A stretch of DNA of 64,000 bases from Stipa capillata. Taxonomy: Eukaryota; Streptophyta; Magnoliopsida; Poales; Poaceae. This document shows, piece by piece, positions 34,219 through 47,908 of this stretch. The first letter of the stretch is position 1. Every line of letters starts with the position of its first letter. The stretch is from the NCBI GenBank assembly GCA_019208055.1, contig JAGXJF010002514.1:124001-188000 (forward strand), read 5' to 3'. Made by a program: the position numbers and the translations under genes. The notes beneath the pieces were generated by a model. The model worked only from the letters and a program-made list of their open reading frames with translations, had not been told where the DNA came from and made no database searches.

Positions 34219-37170
34219 TCAAGACTTGTGAAGAGCACGAACACGGTCTTGGATTAACTTTCTCTCCGAGTCTGATACTCCCTCAAAAGCATGCTCTGGC
34301 AGGGTCTCAAAAGCTTCTTTATGTGGATCACTCTTAGCTAGATCATAAGTTGCAGCGCGGATAGCTTTCTTACTCGGTCCACAGGGTCTTATGGAGGTTA
34401 GTTTGTCATAAGCCGTGTTAAGCTGCAAGTAACAGATGGACAGTAATAATATGGCTTGATAATGATTCTAAGTACTGCACGTATACGATGAGATGAAATG
34501 GGCTTACATCCATATTCTCAAACCAAAACATGTAAGAAATTGCAACAGCAGGTGCTCTCCCAAGTCCAGCAGTGCAATGGATGTAAACTCGTCCTTTGTC
34601 TTGTGATATAGCCCATTCTAGTGCTGAAACTGCTTTGGGCAATTGTGACCTCAACGAATCTGGATCGAAGTCCACTGCCTGCAAACAAGGAATTGCAAAT
34701 ATTGTTAGCTTGCAGTTTGCTTGTGATTTGGAGTCTGCCTTCCTTGAGATTGCTCATTTGACAACCTTTTCTGATTTCCTTGCTTATGACTAGGTTGCTC
34801 CATGAATTTATGATTCTAATCTGAGGTCAATGTTTTCTAACTTACTACTGGTCTAGCTCTATTACTCCTATCTCATCAGAACAAAGGAAACACGACAGTG
34901 TTATGATTGTTTAAGAAAGTTAGATGAATGAACATTTTTCTGTGATTTTGGTAATTTCAAATGAACCATGGAGTTCAGTGAGAGGTCCGACAATGCCCAC
35001 TGGCCACTGCAATCCAAAACACAATTCCACTCTTTTATCATCAACTCGCTCCTCAGCATGTATTGTTAATACATGGATAAAAGAATGAATGTATGGAGAA
35101 GACCAGATACTACAAATGTAAATCACACTTGAAATGTAGACAGAATGAAGAGCCACACTAATTGCTATCTGTTTTATGTTATCAGAGATCAAAAAGCAAA
35201 TTAAGAACAAATCATGACATTGGCTCAGTGGGTAAATATGTCTCTCACCGGTCTTCTCATATGATGAATGCCAACTTCTTTGCATCTATTGACAATAGCT
35301 TGGAAATCAATGCCCCAATATTCGATGTCCTTGTCCTGCTGTAGACAAAGGATATAGGCTACTTTTTCCTCATCTTTCAAGTGATCAATATCTTCGGGCT
35401 TCTGAGGTTGCGAGCCAACAATCAAGCTATCACTTATGACAGCATAATTCATACCTAAGTTCCAGGTGTAAGAATTAATTCATCAATGCACAAGGGAGAC
35501 AGCTATCTTTGTCTCTAAATAACCATTATATCTCGTCCAGCATTTTAGAAAAACAATAATAAGGCAAGAGAAGGAACCTAATAGACTCAATAACAAAGGA
35601 GGCCCAATATTTACTTCTACATGAAGTTGCCCTCACTAGAAATTGCTAATTCACATAGATTTGAGTTATTCTGAACCGTAACAAAATAATGCACCACACA
35701 GAAAAGACCATGAACTGGAATGTGAGGCTACAGCACACATTCAAACAAGAGATCGCAATCCTCGTAACACGACGATGTCACTCTTTTAATTACTCCAAGC
35801 AGATCCTAAACCCAATTTTGGGAACGAAACATAAAAGATTGCCCTACAAATGATACTTGCTTGAAGCCGCAGAAGTAGAAAAAGTTATACTGTTCTTTTT
35901 GGGCTGCAGATTATACACTACACAGACAACACTATGATAATTAAGGGAAAAAGTGCTAACTAGGAAGCCTTCAAGGTGGCAAAATTTTCTCCATCTTCCT
36001 TATCCATCCCCTTTCCATGAATGGGCAAATCCAGAAACTAAAACCCAGATATCAGTAAATGAAGAAATAAATGCAAAATCTGTGCCCATCCCCACCCAAC
36101 GCAGAAAACGGCATGCTTAGTTCCTCTCTCCTTGCCATGGCTTTCATGAAATTTATCTCATTAATTAATCGAAGTTCATACTCAAAAGGCGAATTCCTGT
36201 TACCCAACATAAACCATGTAACCACAAAAACAATATTGTCAACGCTACAATCCAAATTTCTAAGAAAGACTCCCAAGACATGACGACAAGATGATACCAC
36301 CCATCATTTGACCAAGAAACAGTAAGGCACGTCCCAAAATCCAATTTTTAACGATATGCTGATCTACAGAACAAGAAAGGACATCGATCCAGCAGCGACT
36401 TATAATATGTAGGCCATAAAGCCTAACAAAATGGCCTAATCCCAATCTAACATCATTCACACAAATGCAGGCGTACTATAACCTAGTACAATTCATTTGG
36501 CCAAAAGAACAAGATTCAGTACCAGAATTCAACATCTAACCAAGAACAGGTGTGGTTTAACTCATCTAGGAGGGTCCAACAAACATTGATGACGCACACC
36601 AACCATGGACAAAAATACATGGAGCCACCAATGCGCCAATTAGTGCTAGACACCCTATGACTAACACAAATCCAACATTGTATTACAAATGGGGCCTTAA
36701 AAATACCGAAATTCTTCTAGACCAAAGGATTATCCCAGCTCTAATTGAAGGCTCAGTCACTTACATCATTGAATAAAAGAATTCCCACAATTAACATGGC
36801 CAACAAAGGTAGAAGCGAGATCCCAAAATCCAATCTTTATACACACAGCCGTTAGCAATTCTACCCAGTACTGCATATCATGGTGTGAGGAAACAAAGTT
36901 CATACCAAGATCGTGGTGGTACTCGTATGGGTTCCGCATCATCCGCTTCATGGCGGTGTTGTAGTCCTCCACCCTCCCGCTCCCCTCGGCTCCGGCCGCA
37001 GCGGAGGAGTAGCGGCACAGGAGAGGCAGAATTCTCCTCCGGCGGCTCGCACTGTGTCCGGGAGCACACCCAACGGACGCCATTGCCGGCCTCCTGCTCC
37101 GGACACCGGCGCCGCCGGCGGGGAGGCGAGGGGAGGCGGGGAGGTAGGAGGTGTTGGCCGTGGCTGCCAT
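34219..37170 (-). CDS. LSF2: Phosphoglucan phosphatase LSF2 (LIKE SEX FOUR 2), plastid
   Basis: Four exons (37170-36906, 35454-35249, 34678-34508, 34422-34219) splice in frame to 281 residues, the usual LSF2 size. The first 60 or so residues are Ala/Arg/Ser-rich and fit a chloroplast transit peptide. The mature part starts DYNTAMKRMMRNPYEYHHDLG and has the dual-specificity phosphatase loop HCTAGLGR with catalytic Cys192 and Arg198. The C-terminal segment (RPCGPSKKAIRAATYDLA to RKLIQDRVRAL) matches the LSF2/SEX4 C-terminal region. Arabidopsis LSF2 removes C3 phosphate from starch glucans during night-time degradation; it lacks a CBM48 domain, as here. The 1.45-kb first intron contains no recognised insertion. 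Confidence 0.95.
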
Positions 37171-39072
37171 GGTCGCAAGATCGTCGCACCACGGTGCGGT
37201 GGACGTTGTACGGTCGCCGGTGGTGGGGGGGCTTCGCCGCGGCTATTGGTATGGATCCCCCTTCTTCGTGGCTTGCGGATTTAGCCGTACGATCGCCACA
37301 GTTTATTTGTGATTGCAGATTTTTTCTAAAAAAATACTACTTATTAAGTTTTTCTTTTAATTTCAAACTACTTATAGTGAGATTTGGATTATGGAGTGAA
37401 CTTTTTGCTCGGATTCAACTTCATTATGTGTGCCATGTACCTCTTCTATTTATTTTTGGAGAACTTGTACAATGTACCTGGGATAGTTCAGAGGTAGTTC
37501 TAGTCTAATAGTTTCTCAAATAAACTTAAGAAAAGATGTGGTAGAACAAGAATCCTTGTTAAGATGAGGATAGGAGATTTCATCTTTTGAGCAGCCCGAT
37601 CCTGCGACAAAAGATTTCCCATTGGGTGCACATGGCATGAATTTAATTTGATTTACAGATCGATGGTAGCCAAATGGTTGTAGTAGATCTGAATTTTTAA
37701 GAGAGTTACCTTATGCCGGTATATGATCAAATCTTAAAATGCACATGCATTGTGTAAGAAGTACGAACTTGTCAGCCAAGTCCGAAATTGAAGTCAATCT
37801 TATACATTCTCGTTCATGTTCTAATAAATGTAAAAATTGAGGACATACATGGTTAAGTAAATGGAAATCAAGATAATAAATAAGTGTAAGATCTTGGTAT
37901 TTAGATTGTCCTTCCAAAAGTGCATTTTCATTAGGTAGGTATTTTACAATATATACACTAAAATCCATTTCTTCAGTCACAAGTAGGGAATAATCTTTAT
38001 GACAATCTCTAGTTACATGCAATCGGGCCTTATTTGTGCTTTATAACTCCGTATCATGATTGATTGATGCTACTTTATACTTTCCATCAAATCTCAGTAA
38101 ACGGCACAAATGACACATCTTACTTTCAGTTACCACAAAAGAAAGAGTAGTCATGAAAGGAAAGTTAAAATTGACTATAGAACAGAAGCCCACATTGTAA
38201 ACAAAGAATAAAATGTAGCAAGAGAAAAGGGGAACAAGGATGGGTACTTCAAGAGGAAGAAACTAACATTCAAGAGGAAGGATGGGTACTTCAAGAGGAA
38301 GAAACTAACTGAGTATGACCTGTCTCACAAACGATAATCATAAACAACAAACAATGCGGAAAAATGAGCAAAAATGCACATCTATATCAAAAGAACCCAC
38401 TTTCTCTGGAACATTATAAAATCTATGTCCATTCGATATCTTTTTTTTTGCGTACCTTTTTTTTGCAACAATGCTAGCTAGAAAACAAGATAAGAAAATC
38501 AAGATAACAACCCAAAAATAACTAAAGAAAAGAAGCCAAAAATCCAGGAGGAGAAAAAGAAGAAAGAAAAACATTTCTATTTTTCATGGAAAAGAGGAAG
38601 GGGCAGCCACGAGCTGCGTGTAGCAGAGAGACGGGCGCTTTATCCCCTTGCTTGGTTCCATCTCCCTCCGCCTCCTCCTCCTCCTTCCGTCGCCGACCAA
38701 ACCACAAAAAAGAGGAAAATTTGACAACGAAAGCTAGGGTTTTCGCCATGGCCGCCCCCCACCTCGAGCTCCTCCCCTCCATTCCCAATCTCTCCTAGAG
38801 CCCGCATCTCCCATCCCCCCGAAAGGCGCCGCCTTTCCTTCCCTTCCCTCCCCTTTTCCTGTCCCTCCCCCCTCGCTCCCTCTCCTCCATTCGAGGGTTT
38901 CCTTTTCCTATTCCCCCACAAAGCCGTCGCGTCGCGTCGCATCGCATCGCGGCAACGCCGAGCGAGCGAGCAAGCAACCGTCAGGTAGTGTTTGAGTAGG
39001 GGCGGCGCTGGCGATCGACCGGGCTCGTGCTTCGGCGGCGGCGGCGGAGACGGCGGCGGAGGCGGTCGGATA
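37171..39072. other. Divergent intergenic region between LSF2 and the zinc-ribbon gene
   Basis: Contains a two-copy tandem repeat (GGATGGGTACTTCAAGAGGA... at about 38239 and 38279). A GC- and CT-rich stretch from about 38630 is probably the 5' UTR and promoter of the + strand gene. ORFs on both strands here are shadows of GC-rich sequence. Confidence 0.5.
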
Positions 39073-42000
39073 ATGTGTATCCTCTGCGTCGTGCAACGGT
39101 GGTCGCGCCGCGTCGCCACCATGCTGCCCTGGCTCGTCCTCCCGCTCATCCTCCTCTGGGCGCTCTCCCAGCTCCTCCCGGCCGCCTACAGCTTCGAGGT
39201 CACCTCCCCGCGCATCGCCTGCGTCTCCGTCCTCCTCCTCACTCTCTTCTGGTACGAGATCCTCCTGCCCCGCCTCTCCCTCTGGCGCGCCCGCCGTTCC
39301 GCGCGCCTCCGTGAGGAGCGCCGCGCCCACGCGCTCGAGCTCCAGAAGCTCCGCAAGACCGCCACGCGACGCTGCCGCAACTGCAGCAACCCGTACAGGG
39401 ACCAGAACCCCGGCGGCGGAAAGTTCATGTGCTCCTACTGTGGCCATGTGTCGAGGCGGCCGGTGCTTGACCTCGGCCCCGCGGGAAGGTCCCGACCGGG
39501 TGGCCATGCAGCCAGGATTGGACTGCCAGTGACCCGGGGTACTGGCTCGACTTGCGGTGCTCCGCCGATAACTCATATCCGGGGGTCTCGTGGCGGTTGT
39601 TCTCGTTTGTTTGCGTGAGCATGAGGTGGTTCTGGGGGAAAGTATTCAGGTTTGGGACATCAGGGGACGGAGGAGGGTTGGGACGGGATGGTAAAAGGTT
39701 GGCAAAAGGGGAGAATGGAGAGAAGGTGGAGGAGAGCAGAATGGACAAGGCTAAAAGGAAGGCGGAGGAGAAGAGGTTGGCGAGGCTGGAGAGGGAAATG
39801 CTGGAGAAGGAGGAAAGGCAGCAGCGGGAAGAGATGGCAAAGCTAGTTGAGGAGCGGAGGAAGCTGAGGGATGAGAAAGCAGAGGCCGAGGAACGGTCCA
39901 AAAGCGCTACCCCTGTTGGGGAGAGGGATGCTAGGAAGGAAGTAGAACGGAGGCGGCAGGACAGGAGGAGGAAGGAAGAGAGGGATAAGGGATCAAGCAA
40001 GAGCAATTCAGATTGCGAGGATATTGAGAGAAGAGTAAACAGAGAGAGTGAGAAGAAACGGGACTTCGATAGAAGAAATGAGCAAGAGAGCCGGGATGCA
40101 ACGAGAGTTGGGACGGAGGGCTATAAGCCCCATAACTTTGAAGCTAACAATCAGGGTGGTAATATGGTACACAGGAGGAAGTACTTTGGCCGTATGACTA
40201 GTGGTTTGTTATCTCCTTCCAGAGGTTGCAGTGGTGGTTCCCTTTTTGGCAGAACTACTCAACCCCCTGCTCCTCAAGTTAACAAGGTGACTAAACCGCT
40301 TATTACTGCAACTGACCAGAGTAATGCAGTCAAAAAAGATGCGCAACCTGCAGCTGTACAAGCAATAGCCAAATCTGCTACAGCTGGAGAAACCAGAAAT
40401 TCGTGGACTAATGTTCCTCGACCTGTGAGTAATAAGGGCATCAGTGTATACTATTATGATTAGAGCAAATTTCATTAGTTGTTTTCACCCATTTACTATC
40501 TTATATCTTTCAATTCTCTATTATGCTATATGCAGGTTAGTCCAAACATGCAGCCACATCCTACCGGCCTTAAAAAATCATGGCATCAGCTGTTTAGTCG
40601 CTCAGCATCAGTTTCCCCCTGTAACGATTTTACTGCTTCAGCTCATGAAAAGAATGGGAAGCCAGAACCCAATGGAGCACAAATAAGCATTGCTCAAAAT
40701 TTTCTGGCTCAATACCCTCCTCTGGACAGCAAGCCGAGATCAAGCCAATCCATGCAGTTTCCAGGTTTCCCACCACTGAATGGAGCACCTACCAGCGCAC
40801 CAATATCTCATTTTCCAGCGGTACATAGTCATATGCCCTTCTATAATGAGGCAGAACCAACAGTATTGGAAGAACCAGAGCAATTTGAAGACCCATGCTA
40901 TGATCCAGATGCGATCGCATTGCTTGGCCCAGTTTCAGAATCCCTAGATGACTTTCCTCCAGACTTGGATGGCAAGTTTATCTCGAGTGATATCACCAAG
41001 GAACCACATGTTAGGCCATCACCAATTGAGTCTCCTCTCTCAAGATCACGGGCTATTGAAGAAAAGCCTATCAAACCCTCACATTTCTCAACTGCAAAAG
41101 GTCCTAATGGTTCAATTTCACCTGAGGTTACCAATGAACAAGGTACATGGCAAATGTGGAGCACGCCATTGGTTCAGGACAGTTTAGGCTTGCGAGGTCC
41201 TCAGGCTCAGTGGCTTCTACCAAACACAAATCAGTTTAACCATGGTGTCAATCATTTGAATGGCGGAACAAGAAGCCCCCTGGGTGCTAGTTTTAATGAC
41301 AGTGATTTATGGCTGCAGAAAGCACCCTTCCAGCAATTGCCTCTTGATACTGGGAGTTTGTTCCATTCACATGGGGTGACAGAAAATGCTCTACACCATG
41401 ACTTATGTTTTGGATCTCCAAAAAAATCAGCCCGTGCACACCCCTTTGGGCCACCCGGTCATTCTTGGTCCAAGTAAGTAACTGTTGGTGTTCGTTTTCA
41501 TTTTTTTCCGGATTCCATCATTACCAAATACCAACTATTTGATACTCTTAACTTGAGCTTGAAACATGGTCATACGTTGTAATGGAATGCTTGTCACCCT
41601 CCCCCCATATCTCGACAGTGATTGTTGTGTATGCAACTATCTAGTTGTAGTTCATGTGGTCCAATTCAGTGCTGAGTATAGCTTCATATATCAATACATA
41701 TAAGCACCAAAGCGCTATTTTTTATGATACTTGTAAGGACATATACATGAATATGTATGTACATGCACACATGTGTGTGTATAAACATTCTTACAGTTTT
41801 CGACTAGGACATTTTATATTATATATACCAAACATAAACAGATAATCGAGAGAACATTAAAATGTTAAATGCAATGCTTGGCTTTAGTTCAAGCAAGTGC
41901 TTGGATTTCTACACTATCCTATTCCTATCCTAAGCTGAGTCTTGTTGTATTGTGAAACCTATGTGATAGCAAGAATATGTGGATGCTCCTCTTTTGGAAA

Positions 42001-44938
42001 AGAAAATGGTTTTCTTGTTTCTACATTTTTTTGAGAGAGGATTTCTACATTTAATTTTATACTCTGCTAGTTATTCATGCTGATGGTCAACTAGTATCCA
42101 AAACTGTAGCTGTCAAGAATGATGACTGAACCTTAAAATTATATGTATTATTAGTCAAGAATTGTTTCAACAGTGTCATGTTATTATTTCCAATCAATTG
42201 GTGGAATTTACTTCCAATGCCATTTTCTTCGTAGTCAGTGGACTCTTAAGACAGTGTAAGTTTACAGCATGAAGTGCAAATCAAATACTCCCTCCAGCTT
42301 TTAAAAAGCTGACATTTTGGACATCGACACAGTCTTCAAAACACAACATTGACCAGCAATTTTCTACTATAATACATTTATAAAACCTAATAAAATTATG
42401 GTATTATGAAAGTACATTTCGGGACATATCAACACATATGATTCCCAGAGGTCCAATATAAATATTTTAAAAATATATAGGGAGTCAAAGGTTTGAAAGT
42501 TTGACTAGACCTATGTCCGAAATGTCAGCTTTGTCTGAACTGGAGGAAGTATTGTTTTAGAGGTTACTGAAGTGTCTGTACCCATTACATTGTTACTTAG
42601 AATGAAAAGAAAATCGTGGAGTGGATAAGCATAGTGGGTTTGATAGTAAGTGGTTTAGTTTACTTTACCAGTTTATCTCTAGTAAGACTGAGATAATCTT
42701 GCATTTAAGGGAATGTGACAATAGGATCAGTTTGCAAGTTAAGACTATGTTGACATTTTATATGAGAGTGGAGGTTAACTTGAATTCAGAGGACCAAATG
42801 AATTATTGATTTGCTTGTGGATTGTAGAATACCACAACCCTTGAACATTTGAATGAATGGCTTAGTGGCGTGCTGTCATTTTTTATTGTTATTTGTGGAT
42901 TTATTGTGCGATATTCAATAAATTGTAGTTGGATAGCATAAAGCTTTTGACAGTCAGATGTGTTACATGATTCTAGATGATAACATCATTGTTGGTGATT
43001 GGTTATCTTTTAGGGCGTGGCTTGTTTTTTTGAGTGTTCTTGTTTGGTTGCTTTGTAGTACATGTCGCACATATTTTAAGTTGGTAGCTAGTTTGGTTTC
43101 TCAGTTTGTATGGGCAGGGCATGCTTTTTGTTACAAGAAGGTAGTTCTGGAGGTGGCTCATGGAAACACAAAAATGAACCCATGCATGGAAACACAAAAT
43201 GAACCTATTCATGGAAACACAAAAATGAGCCTATTCTTAGCTTGGCCAGTTTATTTGGGTCAAGTTGGAGTACTCGAGATGGGTGGTCCTACTGGGAGCA
43301 ACTGGTTCAAACAGCCCAGGTTCCATGCTGGTATCACTCAGCCAACCACCAACTCCAAGATGATTAAACTTAACAAAACCAGCTTACTACGTTGGTGTGC
43401 TAACAAAGTAATACTAATCAGAGTAAGGAAGATACACTTGTAGGGGGATGATATCCTGCTGACAGAAAACATGTTAAATGCGCGTAAAATTGTTGCCGTA
43501 TAAGTCGGGCAAATTTGTCCAAATGATTTAGGTTCAGTATGAACAATGAATTCGGTTCAATATGTTAGCAATTCGTAGTTATCTTCCATGTTAAAGTAGT
43601 TTCTGTATGCACCTTCCCAATATTGTCTAGCTGATATAGCGCACCATGTTTCAGCATGCCAAACATTTCAGTTCAGACTTTCAGGACCAGGGATGAAGGT
43701 GTTCATTGATCTTTCTTTGTTGAAAATTGCTGGTTTTCTGACCGGGTTCATTTTCTGGAGGTCAGGGCAGCAATCCTGCTGGGTTGGTAACCGACATTTG
43801 GAAGTAGATAATACCGCTGGGAACCAGGTTCAGAATAGTTTCAGAAACCCTGGGCGATAGTGAAGCTATTGTAAAAGGGTTTATTTTCTACAGTGTCTTT
43901 TATTATATGATCATTGGATTCAAAGATTTAGTCACTTAGTTTGGACAAGTATCTTCTTAATTCAACATAAGCCCATACCACAGTATTTATGTGATGAGAG
44001 TTTTAGTGATCTATGGCAACACACTGTTAATGCAAGTACTAGGTATCATGTAGGTTCTCTGCATTGACCAGGGGTTTCGTTTGGGTTAAAGTGTTGTTTT
44101 AGTCATTGTTTTCTTCATCACTTGACACAAGGGATAAAAACAAAATCAGTGGTAACCTGCCAGAGAGGTGCTTTCATACTAATTTAAATGTAATAATGAC
44201 ACTAAAGCTCGTAGAACACCAAAGAAACACAGTACTTCGAGGAAAAAAAGATATATATATAAACAAATACAAAACAAAAATTGCAAACTGGAAATGGCTG
44301 GAAAGAGACCAGTAAGTGGCTACCGGCCTGGATCCGGTATATTATTGCAACCTGGTTTCTTGATCCTTGCTTATCTGTGCTGTTCTAGTGGGCCAAAGTA
44401 ATTATATCAGCATTTAGAAAAATATAATGAATATGAAGTTATTTGTCGTCCCATAGATAAATGTTCATCTTTGATCTTTATAAGCATTCTGATGCTGAGA
44501 AAATATCTTAACATTACTAGTGAATAAATTAGGGATTTAGGACCATTTATTGTTTTGTGGACAGTTATATGTTTAGTCTGAGTTGCATCTACATGGCTGT
44601 ACTGCAACTTCACAACATGTTGTAGGTTGAACGTTCAGCTTTAAGTATTTTGTGAATTCCTTACTGGTAGTATTACCATGAATTTGGTGTTGATAATGTT
44701 GTTATAGGCAATAAATGGCGACTTATGTACTACCACTGATGCGCTTCATTTCATTTGAAGTTTTTAACTAAAATGAAAATTCATGATTTGTGACAATTCA
44801 TGCAGGGAGGAACTGGTGCTGAATGGAGAAGCCAGTCAAGTCTGCTCACCGACTGGGGCGCATGTTGGTGGAGACTTATTTCCAACTAATCCTGATGTAC
44901 ATTCAGTTTGGTCGTTCAATCAGAAAGATACAACATAG
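39073..44938 (+). CDS. Membrane-anchored zinc-ribbon, coiled-coil protein with an apparent frameshift
   Basis: Exon 1 (39073-40424) opens MCILCVVQRWSRR, with two hydrophobic segments (WLVLPLILLWALSQLL and ACVSVLLLTLFWYEILL). A zinc ribbon follows: CRNC, 15 residues, CSYC. After LDLGPAG the frame fails near 39485; one G seems lost from a G-run. The next frame then continues WPCSQDWTASDPGYWLDL and FSFVCVSMRWFWGKVFRF, leading to a long Lys/Glu/Arg coiled coil. Exon 2 (40536-41473) is Pro/Ser-rich and exon 3 (44806-44938) ends VWSFNQKDTT; later phases agree. Similar plant proteins are often annotated as stress-response NST1-like; their role is unknown to me. The break may be a sequencing error or a real null allele. 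Confidence 0.82.
42286..42551. mobile_element. Stowaway-type MITE in intron 2 of the zinc-ribbon gene
   Basis: Starts TACTCCCTCCAGCTTTTAAA and ends AACTGGAGGAAGTA, with TA at each edge. Inner parts are also inverted (AAGCTGACATTTTGGACAT and ATGTCCGAAATGTCAGCTTT). No ORF. Confidence 0.8.
43158..43235. repeat. Short tandem repeat, three copies
   Basis: CATGGAAACACAAAAATGAACC is repeated about three times with small changes, inside intron 2 of the zinc-ribbon gene. The surrounding 42900-43440 may be an unassigned transposon fragment. Confidence 0.6.
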
Positions 44939-45582
44939 AAACTTACAAAACGAAATGCCGAGCCAAGGCTTCCTTGCCTCCTCTTCTACACTATGTTGGG
45001 CTGTATCCCTCGATTATAGCCATTTTTATTTAGTATCACTTGTTAACGTTAGGCCTCTGACCTGATGTTTTGGCGGATTTCAAGATCTTTTTTGAATTCA
45101 ATGCAAAACGTGATGGGAAAAACTCGTCGCTCCTCGACCCTATCTTTTTCGCAGTGACCTGTGAGATCATCAGATAACCAGGTCGATCACCACTAACATT
45201 GTCTTTTTTTACTCTGGGTGTACCCATGCACGTTTATGTGAAGGTTGGTTGTTTTGTCTCCAGTGTAATGTGTATGCAACAAGTTGTTTCTGCCAATGGT
45301 GCTGGATGCAGAGAGAGGATGAGGAAAACATGGAGAAATGGTTTGTGGAAACAAGTGCTATTCGCATTAACTCATTTGGTGCTTATCCAGTAACTCACCA
45401 CTGGAAGGTTGCTTGCATATGTGTTTGTTAATCTGCATGCTAACCACTATATCACCAGCTTAACTGACAAAACTCAAAACCATGGCCGTGCTAGTGGTTC
45501 ACCAGTCAGTGGCCAACATGATGTTATCATGTTGGAAGGAAGCTTGATCCTCGTGCAGCCGCCGGGCTTGCGTGCATGCATG
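44939..45582 (+). other. 3' UTR and flank of the zinc-ribbon gene
   Basis: No further gene recognised. Confidence 0.45.
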
Positions 45583-46655
45583 TAGTGATGAAAACGATAT
45601 GAAAACAGTCAAAAACAGGTTTTACCATTTCGATTTTAGTACACTTTTACCGGAAACTCCGGATAGGAAATTTAAACTGGAAAGTACCGAAAACGAATAC
45701 GATATGAATACGGTCGAAAAGGGAGATGATACCGAATATTCGTTGGGACACAAAAACCTCTTAAGTGTGCAAAAAAAAAGAACAAAAACAGCAAAGGTTT
45801 AATTTCATAAATTCCTGTTGTTATGGGGAATAATGAATTGATTACAAACATTACGTCACCTTGGCAATCATATATCATGAATATATATTTGAATAGATAC
45901 TTCATCAAAACATTATTGTACAAGTAAAAAAGCTTTAACTTTTGACAACATAATAGTTATAAAATGCCACAAAAAATATATTACATAACCAATTAACCAC
46001 AATATGACAACAACACATCAAATAGAGGTTTTTAGCCATAAACAATACATCAAATAGCCATCAATTCAGCTCACATAGTTCACAAATATGCATGGTTCAA
46101 GAAGCAAACACATAGTTTCAAAATGAGTACAAAATATAAATAATTCAACGTTCAAACATAATTTGAAAGATAAATAACAACACCACTTTTCAAGCATTCA
46201 TAAGCTATGTAAGTTCTCCATTTCCTCCATCATGTCATTCTCCATATCATTATCATCGCTATTCTCTTGCTCCTCCACCTACAAAGACAAGCATGGAATA
46301 ATATTAACATTCTTTTTGACAAGTAGTTAACATAAACAAGTAAGATTCGAAGTTAGATAAGAAGAGACAAACCATGAGCACAAAGCTTGCAAAACGTCGC
46401 TCAAGACTCTTAATGTCCAACTCAATGACGATGGATGTAATGTTGCCAACTAATTGATTAACTAAAACTATTTAGAGATTAAATATTCTTTCACATGATG
46501 AACAAACCATTGAAACAAAATTAAAAAGTTACCTTTTGATGTTACGATCCAATTGTTAGTACAAATTAAAGCCTGAACAAACTCAGGATCTAGATGGCTA
46601 TGAAATGGGTCAACAATCCGTCCTCACTGGTTTGATCTTAGTAAGAGCGGATACG
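45583..46655 (-). mobile_element. Ac-like hAT transposon remnant with transposase C-terminus
   Basis: One end, TAGTGATGAAAACGATATG at 45583, resembles the Ac/Ds terminus TAGGGATGAAAACGGTCGG, and is followed by the usual ACCGGAAA-type repeats. On the minus strand 46640-46550 encodes GRIVDPFHSHLDPEFVQ and ALICTNNWIVTSK, the dimerisation region of hAT transposase. The tail 46278-46198 encodes VEEQENSDDNDMENDM and EEMENLHSL, the acidic C-terminus. The rest of the transposase and the other terminus are missing, so it is truncated and dead. Confidence 0.8.
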
Positions 46656-47908
46656 GTAATTTCCTATTTGCCTATGTTACATTTCCTTGATTTGTAACCT
46701 GAATTTTCAAGACTGAAATTTGTTAGCACAAACCATATTTCTATTGCAGAAAATTTTGTCTTCCTCATTTTAAGTTCGCATTGGCGTTCGAATTATAGTT
46801 GAATCGAAATATCTTACCTTGACAACAGAACTTATTTGTCTTTCTCTGTATCACCTTAGAGTCATATATGATTGGGATATATAAATGATCAGAGCAATTA
46901 ATTAAAAGGCTGGTTTTCTTATTTCTGCTCCGTGATGGTTGCCAAATTCAGATTTATATTATTGTTTGATATACGTATAGTGTCTATCCTACTCAGGTGT
47001 GAAGTTCTTTTGGTGAATCGATGCATGAACATTGAGTTTATTTCACCAAGGATAAATCAATCTAAAATTCTGTAATTATGGTCTACAACAATCATCACTT
47101 AACTACGCTTTAAAATTATGAGCAACGAGACGGAAAATTATGGTGAGGCCTTCTAGTAGTTGCTAACGCTAACCATAAAAATTATGCTTGCATAGGTGTT
47201 GACTTTTGGAGCAAGTCATCATGGGTTAGACTAATGATCCACAACGTTGTTGCGCTGCTCCTTTGTTTAGTGAATAATTGAGACATTCGTGGCTGGTCCA
47301 CCTTCGAGAAGGGCATTGCTTCAAAAGGGCTTAGTGTTCGGCGCACGTCACGGATGAAAACAGGGGCGCTGCTGAGCCCACTAGCCGGTGAAACAACCTT
47401 GAAGCCTACGTAAGGCAAAATGACCATGTACTGTCCTGTCCTGTGTTACAAATAATAAACGCAACAGTCGCCGTGGTAATTGATCGTTCAAATGGCAAAA
47501 ATAGTGTTGCATTTTCGTTATATAAAATTCTAGTACTAATTCACAGGTCATTTGTGCTTGTTGAAATGGCACGCACGATCTTAAAAATCTCAACGCAAAC
47601 GTGTAATTTTCAATCCATTTCGCCGCGCGTACCCTGTCAAAACGAGTTGTTTCGCCGACCGGGTCTCGCCTCTGTTAGAAGCCGCTGACACGCGGACCCC
47701 AAGGTTACCCGGCCGCAGCTGTCCCGATGCACGATAAAACCAGGACGTCTTCTTCCTCCCATCATCGCACCTCGTCCTCCTCCTTCTCCCGCAAAGCAAA
47801 TTGCTTTCGACCTTCGAGTTCCTGTGGAGTTCTTCTTCGACCTCCTCTTGGATTTTCGAGCTGCGGGTTTCTGTTGATTTGAGAGGAAAGGGAAGAGGAG
47901 ATCAGGAA
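46656..47908. other. Intergenic and probable promoter of the microprotein gene
   Basis: No supported ORF. The last 200 bases are CT-rich and likely hold the 5' UTR of the gene at 47909. Confidence 0.45.

Noticed and set aside
36885..37508. ORFs of 123 and 207 codons antisense to LSF2 exon 1
   Set aside because: Low-complexity Arg/Gly sequence produced by the opposite strand of a GC-rich transit-peptide exon.
39425..40006. 193-codon ORF antisense to the zinc-ribbon gene
   Set aside because: Ser/Leu-rich complement of the Lys/Glu coiled-coil codons; no independent support.
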